A stretch of 8,375 nucleotides of DNA from Alphaproteobacteria bacterium (GCA_018828205.1 JAHJWA010000237.1:1-8375), one strand, 5' to 3'. Positions 1 to 6,987 are shown, numbered from the stretch's first letter. Numbers and translations are program-made. Notes: generated by a model from the sequence alone, not told the origin.

Positions 1-1062
1 CATGCGGCCAAATTCGGCGTGCCGGTGATCGGCGATATCGAACTGTTCGCACAGGCGCGGGCGGACCTTCCGCCGCACAGGGTCGTCGGCATCACAGGCA
101 CCAATGGCAAGTCGACCACCACCGCACTGGTCCACCATATCCTCAAGACCGCGGGCGTGCCGACCACGATGGGCGGCAATATCGGCCTGCCGATCCTGGA
201 GCAGGAGCCGCTTGCCCCCAACGACAATGGCGTCGGGGTCTATGTGGTGGAGCTGTCGAGCTATCAGATCGATCTGACGCGCAGCCTCGCCTGCGAGGCG
301 GCGGCGCTGCTCAACATCACTCCCGATCATCTCGATCGCTACGAGGACTTCTCGGCCTACGCGGCGTCGAAGGGGCGGTTGTTCGCGATGCAGGACAGTG
401 GAGCGCTCGCATTCTTCGGCGCGGACGACGCGATGACCATGGCGACCTACGAGGCCGCGCGGAGCCGCCGGCCCGATGGCCGAGCGCGGCGCATCGAGCC
501 CGAGGGAATCTCCGCTTCTCAGCCGAACTGGCCCGCGCTCCAAGGTCCGCACAATCTCGCCAATGCGGCAATGGCGGCTGCGCTCGCCGAGGCGATGGGT
601 GTGGCGCGCGCCGATTGCGAAGCCGCGCTTTGTACCTTCGCCGGTCTCGCTCACCGAATGGAACGGGTCGCGTCGCTTGGCGACGTCCTCTACGTCAACG
701 ACAGCAAGGGCACCAACACCGCCGCCACCGCCCCCGCGCTTGCCGCTTTCGACAACATCCACTGGATCGTCGGCGGGCTCGCCAAGGAGGCCGGCCTCGG
801 CGAATGCGAGGCGCAGCTCGGTCATGTGAAGGCCGCCTACACCATCGGCAGCGCCGGGCCGCAATTCGCCGCTCTGCTCGAGCCCCGCGTGCCGGTCACC
901 CGTAGCGAGACGCTCGGGCGCGCAGTTCGCGATGCCGCTGCCGCCGCCGAACCCGGCGACACCGTCCTGCTCAGCCCGGCCTGCGCCAGCTTCGACCAGT
1001 TCGCAGATTTCGAGGCGCGCGGCGAAGCCTTCCGCGCCGCTGTCCGGGAGCTTGCGGCATGA
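1..1062 (+). CDS. murD: UDP-N-acetylmuramoyl-L-alanine--D-glutamate ligase MurD (5' truncated by window)
   Basis: Cytoplasmic ATP-dependent ligase that adds D-glutamate to UDP-MurNAc-L-Ala. The reading frame is open from base 1 (H-A-A-K-F-G-V-P...), so the gene begins before the window; the GTG at 19 is an internal valine, not a start. About 353 residues are visible, and against E. coli MurD (438 aa, from memory) roughly the first 85-100 residues, the UDP-binding domain, are missing. Visible Mur-ligase marks: the segment 'GDIELF', the P-loop GTNGKST (bases 97-117), 'GGNIGLP', 'ELSSYQ', 'NITPDHLDRY', 'HRMERV', 'NDSKGTN' and the C-terminal 'LSPACASFDQF'. The order matches MurD closely and distinguishes it from MurC, MurE and MurF. 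The stop overlaps the ftsW start as ATGA. No frameshift or damaged motif is seen. Confidence 0.97.
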   Translation, partial: HAAKFGVPVIGDIELFAQARADLPPHRVVGITGTNGKSTTTALVHHILKTAGVPTTMGGNIGLPILEQEPLAPNDNGVGVYVVELSSYQIDLTRSLACEAAALLNITPDHLDRYEDFSAYAASKGRLFAMQDSGALAFFGADDAMTMATYEAARSRRPDGRARRIEPEGISASQPNWPALQGPHNLANAAMAAALAEAMGVARADCEAALCTFAGLAHRMERVASLGDVLYVNDSKGTNTAATAPALAAFDNIHWIVGGLAKEAGLGECEAQLGHVKAAYTIGSAGPQFAALLEPRVPVTRSETLGRAVRDAAAAAEPGDTVLLSPACASFDQFADFEARGEAFRAAVRELAA

Positions 1063-2324
1063 ACCACCAGCAGCCCTTCGTTCCCGGCGCTGGCCGCCGC
1101 GCGCCGCGGCTGGCTCAGCAGAAGCTCTCGCGTTGGTCGGAACTCAAGATCTGGTGGCGCGAGATCGACCGGGTGCTGCTCGGCCTCGTGCTGGCGCTGA
1201 TGGCCTTCGGCGCGGTGGCGGTGGCTGCCGCTTCGCCAGCGACCGCGGACCGGCTTTCGACCACCGCCGCAACGCTCGATCCGCTCTACTTCTTCTATCG
1301 CCATCTGATCTGGCAATTGCTCGGGATCGCGGTGCTGCTGGGCGTCTCGATGTTCGACCGCGGCAGCGCCCGCCGCTTCGGTCTGGTGCTCGCCGCTTTC
1401 ATGCTCGGCGCGCTGTTCCTCGTTCCGCTGATCGGCGCCGAGGTGAACGGGGCACGGCGCTGGCTCGAGTTCGGGATGCGCTTCCAGCCCAGCGAATTCC
1501 TCAAGCCCGGCTTCGTCATCGCCACCGCCTGGGTGCTGTCGTGGCGGATGCGCGACCCCAATCTGCCGGTGATGGCGCTCACCTTCATCGGGCTGGGCAT
1601 CATCGCACTGCTGATGATGTTGCAGCCGAATCTGGGCGACACCATGCTGTTCGTCGGCGTCTGGTTCGTGATGGTCCTGCTCGCCGGGGTGCCGGTGCAG
1701 CGCATGGGCGCGCTGGCGGGCTTCGGGATCGCGGCGCTCACCGCGACTTACTTTCTCTACGACAACGCGCGCCACCGGATCGATTCCTTCCTCGGCGGCG
1801 GCACCGCCTACGACCAGGTCGATCTGGCAGAACGCACGCTTCTGGCAGGCGGGTGGACCGGCAGCGGCTACGGGCTCGGCATCCGCAAGATGAACCTCCC
1901 CGAGGCGCACACCGACTACATCTTTTCCGTGATCGGGGAAGAATTCGGGCTGATCGTTTGCGGGCTCGTGGCAATCACCTATCTGGCGATCGTGGCACGA
2001 GTCCTGATGAAACTGGTCGATGAAGACGATCTCTTCGCTCTGCTGGCGGGCTCGGGTCTCGTCACGCTGCTGGGCGGGCAGGCCTTTATCAACATGCTGG
2101 TCAATCTGCAGCTGTTCCCCTCCAAGGGGATGACGCTGCCGCTGGTCAGCTATGGCGGATCTTCTACCATTGCGATCTGCCTGACCGTCGGGCTGCTGCT
2201 CGCGATCACGCGCCGCAACCCTTTCCTCAAGCGCGAGACGCGCGGGCTGGCCGATGTGCTGGGCCTCGCCGAACGGCGCGAACCCAAACCCGTCGATACC
2301 ATCCGACGCGAGATCCATCCATGA
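1059..2324 (+). CDS. ftsW: Septal peptidoglycan glycosyltransferase FtsW (SEDS family)
   Basis: Polytopic inner-membrane SEDS protein that polymerises lipid II into septal glycan together with FtsI. The protein has 421 residues, close to the family norm. A basic, probably cytoplasmic N-tail (residues 1-36) is followed by many hydrophobic segments (for example 38-58, 83-97, 107-125, 152-162, 170-188, 195-210, 216-233, 290-315, 326-350 and 365-384). Family motifs: 'NGARRWLEFG' at 130-139, 'QPSEFLKP' at 143-150, 'LQPNLGDT' at 188-195, 'PEAHTDYIF' at 281-289 and 'GMTLPLVSYGGSS' at 357-369. Asp286 in the HTD motif is the equivalent of the essential SEDS aspartate. The FtsW-type 'PEAHTD' and its place in the dcw cluster favour FtsW over RodA. 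The ATG sits in an ATGA overlap with murD and has GGGAG (1046-1050) 8 bases upstream. Confidence 0.97.
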   Translation: MNHQQPFVPGAGRRAPRLAQQKLSRWSELKIWWREIDRVLLGLVLALMAFGAVAVAAASPATADRLSTTAATLDPLYFFYRHLIWQLLGIAVLLGVSMFDRGSARRFGLVLAAFMLGALFLVPLIGAEVNGARRWLEFGMRFQPSEFLKPGFVIATAWVLSWRMRDPNLPVMALTFIGLGIIALLMMLQPNLGDTMLFVGVWFVMVLLAGVPVQRMGALAGFGIAALTATYFLYDNARHRIDSFLGGGTAYDQVDLAERTLLAGGWTGSGYGLGIRKMNLPEAHTDYIFSVIGEEFGLIVCGLVAITYLAIVARVLMKLVDEDDLFALLAGSGLVTLLGGQAFINMLVNLQLFPSKGMTLPLVSYGGSSTIAICLTVGLLLAITRRNPFLKRETRGLADVLGLAERREPKPVDTIRREIHP

Positions 2325-3517
2325 CCGGCTCCAACCGCCATTTCGTCCTCGCCGCGGGCGGCACCGGGGGGCATCTGCTCCCCGCCTTCGCGCTCGCCAG
2401 TGAACTCGAGCGCCGCGGGCACCACGTCGCGCTGATCACCGATGCGCGCGGCGAGCAGATCCCCGGGCGTCCCGATTTCCTCACCACCCATGTCCTGCCC
2501 GCAGGGCGCTTCGGCAAGAACCCGCTCAAATGGTTCGCTGGCCTGCGCGCGGTGCTCCAGGGGCGCAAGATGGCGCTGCGGCTCTACGACAGCTTCGCGC
2601 CCAGCGCGGTGGTCGGCTTCGGCGGCTATCCCTCGCTCCCCGCGCTGCTCGCGTCGTCCTCTGCGGGCATTCCAAGCGTGGTGCACGAACAGAACGCGGT
2701 GCTTGGGCGGGTCAATCGCCTGCTCGCGGGCCGCGTCCAGGCGATCGCCACCGCCTATCCCGAGATCGAGCGGCTGAAACCCAAGCACCGCGCCAAGGTC
2801 GCGCTGGTCGGCAATCCGGTGCGCGCGCAGGTGCTCGGCCTGCGCGACGAGGAATTCCCGCCGCTGGGCGAGGAAGGGCTGCTGCGCGTGCTGGTCACCG
2901 GCGGCAGTCAGGGCGCGCGCGTGCTGTCCGAGGTCGTGCCCGACGGACTCGCGATGCTGCCGCCTGCGGTCCGCCAGCGACTGCAGGTCACCCAGCAATG
3001 CCGCGCCGAGGATCTCGACACGGTGCGCGAACGCTATCGCACCCACGATATTCCAGCCGAACTGGGCACCTATTTCGAGGATATGGCGAGCCGGCTGGGC
3101 GACGCGCATCTGTTCATCGGCCGCGCGGGCGCCTCGACCATCGCCGAACTCACTGCGGTGGGACGTCCCGCGATCCTGGTGCCGCTGCCGATCGCGACCG
3201 ATGATCACCAGGCCGCCAACACCCGCGAGATGACCAAGGCCGGCGGTGCGCGGATGATCCGCCAGGAGCGCTTCGGTGGAAAGGAACTGGCCAAGCAGAT
3301 CATGGCGCTGGCCGACAATCCCGATGGCCTTGCCCGCGCCGCGCATGCCGCGTGGAATTGCGGCCGGCCCGATGCGGTCATGGATCTCGCCGATCTGGTC
3401 GAGGGCTTCGGCGGGGCGGACATGATGGATGTCATCCGCGTCGGCGCCAACAATGCGCGCGGCGCTTCGCAGGGCGTTCCTGCCGGCCAGGGCTCGGCGC
3501 GGGGGCTCGGCGAATGA
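2321..3517 (+). CDS. murG: UDP-GlcNAc:lipid I N-acetylglucosaminyltransferase MurG
   Basis: Peripheral inner-membrane GT-B glycosyltransferase that adds GlcNAc to lipid I to give lipid II, the substrate FtsW uses. Length is 398 residues. The N-terminal Rossmann domain opens with the glycine-rich 'AAGGTGGHLLPA' (11-22, with His18), followed by 'VVGFGGYPSLPALLAS' (97-112) and 'HEQNAVLGRVNRLLA' (122-136). The C-terminal donor-binding domain has 'VTGGSQGAR' (192-200), 'GRAGASTIAEL' (267-277, Glu276 in the position that contacts the UDP ribose) and 'DDHQAANT' (294-301). The last 35 or so residues after 'DLVEGFGG' form a Gly/Ala-rich tail beyond the usual fold, making the protein longer than E. coli MurG (355 aa, from memory). 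Start and stop both lie in ATGA overlaps with ftsW and murC; the Shine-Dalgarno signal is weak, so initiation probably depends on translation of ftsW. Confidence 0.97.
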   Translation: MTGSNRHFVLAAGGTGGHLLPAFALASELERRGHHVALITDARGEQIPGRPDFLTTHVLPAGRFGKNPLKWFAGLRAVLQGRKMALRLYDSFAPSAVVGFGGYPSLPALLASSSAGIPSVVHEQNAVLGRVNRLLAGRVQAIATAYPEIERLKPKHRAKVALVGNPVRAQVLGLRDEEFPPLGEEGLLRVLVTGGSQGARVLSEVVPDGLAMLPPAVRQRLQVTQQCRAEDLDTVRERYRTHDIPAELGTYFEDMASRLGDAHLFIGRAGASTIAELTAVGRPAILVPLPIATDDHQAANTREMTKAGGARMIRQERFGGKELAKQIMALADNPDGLARAAHAAWNCGRPDAVMDLADLVEGFGGADMMDVIRVGANNARGASQGVPAGQGSARGLGE

Positions 3518-4926
3518 AGGGCGTTCACACCGAGATCGGCACGATCCACTTCATCGGCATCGGCGGCATCGGCATGTCGGGGATCGCCGAGGTGATGGAT
3601 AACCTCGGCTACACGGTGCAGGGTTCCGACCTCAAGGAAAGCCCCACCATCGAACGGCTGCGGCGCCGGGGTATGAGCGTGGCGATCGGCCATGCGCCCG
3701 AGAACGTCGAGGGGGTTGCGGTCGTGGTCGCCTCGACCGCGGTCAAGCGGACCAATCCCGAGGTGGAATACGCGCTCGAGAACCGCATCCCGGTGGTCCG
3801 CCGCGCCGAGATGCTCGCCGAGCTGATGCGGCTCAAATCCACCATCGCGGTCGCCGGGACCCACGGCAAGACCACCACCACCAGCATGATCGCCGCGCTG
3901 CTCGACAGCGGCGGGGTCGACCCCACGGTGATCAATGGCGGCATCATCGAGCAATATGGCTCGAACGCCCGGCTGGGCGACAGCGACTGGATGGTGGTCG
4001 AGGCCGACGAGAGCGACGGCAGCTTCCTCCGGCTCGACGGGACCATTGCGGTGGTCACCAATATCGACCCCGAACATCTCGATCACTATGGCGACTTCGA
4101 CGGGGTCAAGGACGCCTTTGTCGAATTCATTCACAACGTGCCGTTCTATGGTGCCGCGATCCTGTGCATCGACCACCCCGAGGTTCAGGCAGTGATCGGC
4201 AAGGTCCGCGACCGCCGCGTGATCACCTACGGTTTCTCGCTCCAGGCCGATATCTGCGGCGTCAACGTTCGCCCCGATGCGGGCGGCAATTGCTTCGACG
4301 TGATCGTCCGCCAACGCGGTGCGGAGGATCGCCGGATCGAGGGCGTGCGCCTGCCGATGCCCGGGCGGCACAACGTGCAGAACGCGCTTGCCGCGATCGC
4401 GGTGGCGATCGAGATGGGCTGTTCGGACGAGGTGATCTGCGCCGGCTTCGCCAATTTCGGCGGGGTGCGGCGGCGCTTCACCAAGGTGGGCGAGGTCGAT
4501 GGCGCGGCGATCATCGACGATTACGCGCACCACCCGGTCGAGATCCGCGCGGTGCTGGGCGCGGCGCGCGAGGCCGCGACGGGCCGCGTGATCGCGGTTA
4601 TGCAGCCGCATCGCTACACCCGGCTGAATGATCTGATGGACGACTTCCAGAGCTGCTTCAACGAGGCCGACGAGGTGCTGGTCACCCCGGTCTACGAAGC
4701 CGGCGAGGAGCCGATCGCGGGCGTTTCCGCGGAATCGCTGGTGGCTGGGCTCAAGTCGCGCGGTCACCGCTCGGCCGCGACCGTCGCCGACGAGGACGCT
4801 CTCGCTCGGTTGCTGGCCGGCCATCTCGGCGAGGGCGATATCGTCGTCTGCCTCGGCGCGGGCGATATCACCCGCTGGGCCGCCGGGCTCGCCGATGCGA
4901 TCGCCGCCGCGCGAGACGCGCGATGA
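3514..4926 (+). CDS. murC: UDP-N-acetylmuramate--L-alanine ligase MurC
   Basis: Cytoplasmic ATP-dependent ligase that joins L-alanine to UDP-MurNAc, the first peptide-stem step. The product has 470 residues. Motifs in order: the N-terminal UDP-binding loop 'GIGGIGMSGIAE' (15-26), the P-loop 'GTHGKTTTT' (115-123), 'EADESDGSF' (163-171), 'NIDPEHLDHYG' (183-193), 'GRHNVQNALAA' (284-294), 'GGVRRRF' (316-322), 'DDYAHHP' (335-341) and 'QPHRYTR' (364-370). 'GTHGKTT' and 'DDYAHHP' are typical of MurC. The frame is open further upstream to an ATG at 3352, but those 54 codons overlap murG and encode an Arg-rich, unrelated peptide. The ATG at 3514 gives the normal N-terminus (M-K-G-V-H) and an ATGA overlap with murG. 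The stop overlaps the murB start in the same way. Confidence 0.97.
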   Translation: MKGVHTEIGTIHFIGIGGIGMSGIAEVMDNLGYTVQGSDLKESPTIERLRRRGMSVAIGHAPENVEGVAVVVASTAVKRTNPEVEYALENRIPVVRRAEMLAELMRLKSTIAVAGTHGKTTTTSMIAALLDSGGVDPTVINGGIIEQYGSNARLGDSDWMVVEADESDGSFLRLDGTIAVVTNIDPEHLDHYGDFDGVKDAFVEFIHNVPFYGAAILCIDHPEVQAVIGKVRDRRVITYGFSLQADICGVNVRPDAGGNCFDVIVRQRGAEDRRIEGVRLPMPGRHNVQNALAAIAVAIEMGCSDEVICAGFANFGGVRRRFTKVGEVDGAAIIDDYAHHPVEIRAVLGAAREAATGRVIAVMQPHRYTRLNDLMDDFQSCFNEADEVLVTPVYEAGEEPIAGVSAESLVAGLKSRGHRSAATVADEDALARLLAGHLGEGDIVVCLGAGDITRWAAGLADAIAAARDAR

Positions 4927-5891
4927 GCGATCAGGCCGACGATGTGTGGAATTACGACAGCGGCTCGGCGCCGGGCGGCGAGACCGAGAGCAGCCTCGAT
5001 GCGCCGATCTCGATGCAGGGATTGCGTGGAACGCTGACACCGGATGCGCCGCTGGCGAAGCTGGTCTGGTTCAAGGCCGGGGGCAAGGCCGACTGGCTGT
5101 TCGAGCCCGAGGACGCCGACGAGCTACGCATCTTCCTCGAACGTCTCGAGGGCAGCCTGCCGGTGATGGCGCTGGGGCTCGGCTCCAACCTGATCATCCG
5201 CGATGGCGGTGTTCCCGGGGTGGTGGTCAAGCTGGGCAAACCTTTCGCCAGGGTCGAGCTGCAGGACGATCACGTGCTCGCCTGCGGTGCGGGCGCGCAT
5301 GGCATCCTCGTCGCCAGCACCGCGCGCGACGCGGGGGTGGCGGGGCTCGAATTCCTGCGCGGGATCCCCGGAACGGTCGGCGGCTTCGTGCGGATGAACG
5401 GCGGCGCCTATGGCCGCGAGGTCGCCGATGTGCTGATCGATTGCGACGTGGTGATGCCCGATGGCCGAAGCCACACCCTGCGCGCCGCGGACCTGCAGTA
5501 TTCTTACCGCCACTCGGCGCTGCCTGCGGGCACGGTGGTGGTCGGTGCGCGGTTTCAGGGCGAGCCGGGCGATCCCGAAACGATCGGCGCCGAGATGGAC
5601 CGGATCGCGCAGGCGCGCGAACAGTCGCAGCCGATCCGCTCCAAGACCGGCGGCTCGACCTTCAAGAATCCTCCGGGCCACAAGGCCTGGGAGCTGGTTG
5701 ATGCCGCGGGCTGCCGGGGCCTCACCATGGGCGGCGCGCAGGTGAGCGAGAAGCACACCAATTTCCTCATCAACACCGGCACCGCGACCAGTGCGGATAT
5801 CGAAGGGCTGGGCGAGGAAGTGAAGCGCCGCGTTTACGAGCACAGCGGAGTCGAACTCGAATGGGAAATCCAACGGGTAGGCCGGCCATGA
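4923..5891 (+). CDS. murB: UDP-N-acetylenolpyruvoylglucosamine reductase MurB
   Basis: Cytoplasmic FAD enzyme that reduces UDP-GlcNAc-enolpyruvate to UDP-MurNAc with NADPH, supplying the substrate of MurC encoded just upstream. Length is 322 residues. The FAD-binding domain includes 'TLTPDAPLAKLVWFKAGGKADW' (38-58 region), 'GLGSNLIIRDGG' (85-96) and 'GIPGTVGGFVRMNGGAYG' (147-164). The substrate domain has 'YSYRHS' (193-198), 'KTGGSTFKNP' (241-250, Ser245 as the expected proton donor) and the C-terminal 'ELEWEI' (311-316, with the expected catalytic Glu312). The YSYR motif and short length fit the type II MurB of alphaproteobacteria. The first 30 residues are polar and acidic and precede the conserved fold; Met31 could be a later start, but the ATG at 4923 is preferred because it forms ATGA with the murC stop. 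The stop also lies in an ATGA, shared with the small ORF at 5888. Confidence 0.96.
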   Translation: MSDQADDVWNYDSGSAPGGETESSLDAPISMQGLRGTLTPDAPLAKLVWFKAGGKADWLFEPEDADELRIFLERLEGSLPVMALGLGSNLIIRDGGVPGVVVKLGKPFARVELQDDHVLACGAGAHGILVASTARDAGVAGLEFLRGIPGTVGGFVRMNGGAYGREVADVLIDCDVVMPDGRSHTLRAADLQYSYRHSALPAGTVVVGARFQGEPGDPETIGAEMDRIAQAREQSQPIRSKTGGSTFKNPPGHKAWELVDAAGCRGLTMGGAQVSEKHTNFLINTGTATSADIEGLGEEVKRRVYEHSGVELEWEIQRVGRP

Positions 5892-5998
5892 CTATCACCC
5901 CTAGCCAAACCCCCTTCGCCTCGCTCGACACGGACGGGGTCGATACCAATGCGCTCGATACGAACGGGATCGAGTGCGACAGGAACGCAGCGCAATGA
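5888..5998 (+). CDS. Probable 36-aa small ORF linking murB and ddl, unknown function
   Basis: No family is recognised. The ATG at 5888 overlaps the murB stop as ATGA, and the TGA at 5996 overlaps the ddl ATG as ATGA, so this ORF fills the murB-ddl gap exactly. The product is 36 residues: a Thr/Pro-containing start (MTITPSQTPFAS), then four pentapeptide units LDTDG, VDTNA, LDTNG and IECDR (residues 13-32), then NAAQ. It is acidic (six Asp/Glu, one Arg) with no membrane segment or signal peptide. About 28 of 36 codons end in G or C, as in the neighbours, although AGG, CAA and GCA are less typical. A weak SD-like GGTAGG lies at 5876-5881. It may encode a real microprotein, may act only as a translated bridge carrying ribosomes to ddl, or may be a chance ORF in a spacer. 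Its translation is inferred, not shown. Confidence 0.5.
   Translation: MTITPSQTPFASLDTDGVDTNALDTNGIECDRNAAQ
5924..5983 (+). repeat. Four imperfect 15-base tandem repeats in the murB-ddl linker
   Basis: Units start at 5924, 5939, 5954 and 5969. Unit 1 (ctcgacacggacggg) and unit 3 (ctcgatacgaacggg) match at 13 of 15 bases; units 2 and 3 match at 11 of 15; unit 4 is degenerate (8 of 15 with unit 3, sharing tcga, ac and the final gg). The period is five codons, so gain or loss of a unit keeps the small ORF in frame. The end of unit 4 forms part of the AGGA ribosome binding site of ddl. Slippage expansion of a short linker is the simplest origin. Confidence 0.7.
5951..5977 (+). promoter_or_regulatory. 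Potential RNA stem-loop just upstream of the ddl ribosome binding site
   Basis: The arms gcgctcgat (5951-5959) and atcgagtgc (5969-5977) pair over 9 bp (eight Watson-Crick pairs, one G-U) around a 9-base loop, acgaacggg (5960-5968). A further U-G pair at 5950/5978 is possible. The hairpin ends 3 bases before the AGGA at 5981-5984. No run of T follows, so it is not a Rho-independent terminator. It lies inside the small ORF, so ribosomes translating that ORF would open it. A role in ddl translation or mRNA stability is inference; a 9-bp stem can also arise by chance in GC-rich repeat DNA. Confidence 0.4.
5981..5984 (+). promoter_or_regulatory. Shine-Dalgarno site for ddl (decides start)
   Basis: AGGA lies 10 bases before the ATG at 5995. 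It supports that ATG over the in-frame GTG at 5974, which would add seven residues (M-R-Q-E-R-S-A) ahead of the conserved Ddl N-terminus and would start within the stem-loop. Confidence 0.55.
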
Positions 5999-6987
5999 CT
6001 CTTCGCAAACTCCACGTCGCCGTGCTGATGGGCGGCTGGGCCAATGAGCGCGAGGTCTCGTTGATGTCGGGCGAGGGCGTCGCCCAATCGCTCGAGCAGG
6101 GCGGTCACCGCGTCACTCGGATCGACATGGACCGCGATGTCGCCGCGCGCATCAGCGAGGCCGCCCCCGACGTGGTGTTCAACGCGCTTCACGGCGTCCC
6201 GGGCGAGGACGGCACGGTGCAGGGCATGCTCGATCTGATGGGGGTTCCCTACACCCATTCGGGGCTCGCCACCTCCGTGGTCGCGATCGACAAACAGCTC
6301 ACCAAGCAGGTGCTCGGCAGCCAGGGGATACCCTTCCCCGGCGGGCGGATCGTCAGCACCGAGGAAATCCACCGCCAGGACCCGCTCCCGCGTCCCTATG
6401 TGCTCAAACCCGTCAACGAGGGTTCCTCGGTCGGCGTGGCGATCGTCACCGATGAAGCGAATTACGGCAATCCGATCGATCCCGCGGCTGCAGGGCCGTG
6501 GCAGCAGTTCGACCGCCTGCTCGCCGAACCTTTCATCCGGGGGCGCGAGCTTACCACCGCGGTGATCGACGCGCCCGAGGGCGCGCGCGCGCTGATGGTC
6601 ACCGAGCTGGTGCCCAAATCGGGCTTTTACGACTTCGCCGCCAAATACACCGACGGCATGACCGAGCACGTCTGCCCCGCGCATATCCCCGAGCCCATCG
6701 CCGCACTGTGCCGCGACTACGCGCTCAAGGCACATGTGCTGCTGGGCTGCGAAGGCACCAGCCGGACCGATTTTCGCTGGGACGACGAGCTGGGCGAGGA
6801 CGGCTTGTTCGTGCTCGAGACCAACACCCAGCCCGGCATGACCCCGCTCAGCCTGGTGCCCGAACAGGCGCGGCATGCCGGGATCGAATATGGCGAACTG
6901 GTCGAGATGATCATCGCCGCGGCGCTGCGCAAACATGAAGCCAAACAGGCGCGCGCCCAGGAAAGCAAGGCGGCCCGCGATGGCTAA
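5995..6987 (+). CDS. ddl: D-alanine--D-alanine ligase Ddl
   Basis: Cytoplasmic ATP-grasp ligase that makes the D-Ala-D-Ala dipeptide later added by MurF. Length from the ATG at 5995 is 330 residues, normal for DdlB-type enzymes. Motifs: 'VLMGGWANEREVSL' (10-23, Glu18 equivalent to E. coli Glu15), 'ALHGVPGEDGTVQGMLDLMG' (64-83), 'VLKPVNEGSSVGV' (136-148, Ser144 equivalent to Ser150), 'FYDFAAKY' (211-218, Tyr218 equivalent to Tyr216), 'SRTDF' (256-260, Asp259) and 'LETNTQPGMTPLSLVP' (274-289, metal ligands Glu275 and Asn277). The retained Glu-Ser-Tyr triad indicates D-Ala-D-Ala rather than D-Ala-D-lactate activity. Two positions beside it differ from E. coli (Phe214 for Tyr, Ala215 for Glu). 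The charged tail after residue 312 is encoded partly in the region overlapping ftsQ; the two genes share 8 bases. Confidence 0.96.
   Translation: MTLRKLHVAVLMGGWANEREVSLMSGEGVAQSLEQGGHRVTRIDMDRDVAARISEAAPDVVFNALHGVPGEDGTVQGMLDLMGVPYTHSGLATSVVAIDKQLTKQVLGSQGIPFPGGRIVSTEEIHRQDPLPRPYVLKPVNEGSSVGVAIVTDEANYGNPIDPAAAGPWQQFDRLLAEPFIRGRELTTAVIDAPEGARALMVTELVPKSGFYDFAAKYTDGMTEHVCPAHIPEPIAALCRDYALKAHVLLGCEGTSRTDFRWDDELGEDGLFVLETNTQPGMTPLSLVPEQARHAGIEYGELVEMIIAAALRKHEAKQARAQESKAARDG

Noticed and set aside
2530..3204. Arg-rich plus-strand open frames inside murG, murC and murD
   Set aside because: They are alternate-frame shadows of conserved genes, with Arg/Pro/Ala-dominated composition and no plausible start signals.
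3352..3513. Upstream extension of murC to the ATG at 3352
   Set aside because: It would overlap murG by 166 bases and add an Arg-rich peptide unlike MurC. The ATG at 3514 fits the family N-terminus and the ATGA junction.
3205..5040. 611-codon open frame on the minus strand across murC, with similar long minus-strand frames at 837-2318, 2150-3346 and 5770-7302
   Set aside because: These lie antisense to clearly conserved mur/fts genes. Their peptides are His/Arg/Asp/Ala-rich without recognisable domains, as expected when strong G/C third-position bias removes stop codons from the complementary frame.
5880..5887. Palindrome ggccggcc directly before the small ORF start
   Set aside because: Similar GGCCGG strings occur elsewhere in this GC-rich window (for example near 3361 and 7884), so an 8-base palindrome is not evidence for an operator.
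5951..5977. Rho-independent terminator between murB and ddl
   Set aside because: The hairpin is not followed by a T-rich tract, and the downstream genes appear to belong to the same operon.
5924..5983. Possible pentapeptide-repeat (A[D/N]LXX) protein fragment in the small ORF
   Set aside because: The period is five residues, but the order is L/V/I-D/E-T-D/N-G/A. It does not match the A[D/N]LXX consensus in any register, and four units are too few for that fold.
5974..5994. GTG start for ddl, seven codons upstream
   Set aside because: It has no Shine-Dalgarno at suitable spacing and adds residues not expected in Ddl, whereas the ATG at 5995 has AGGA 10 bases upstream and an ATGA overlap.
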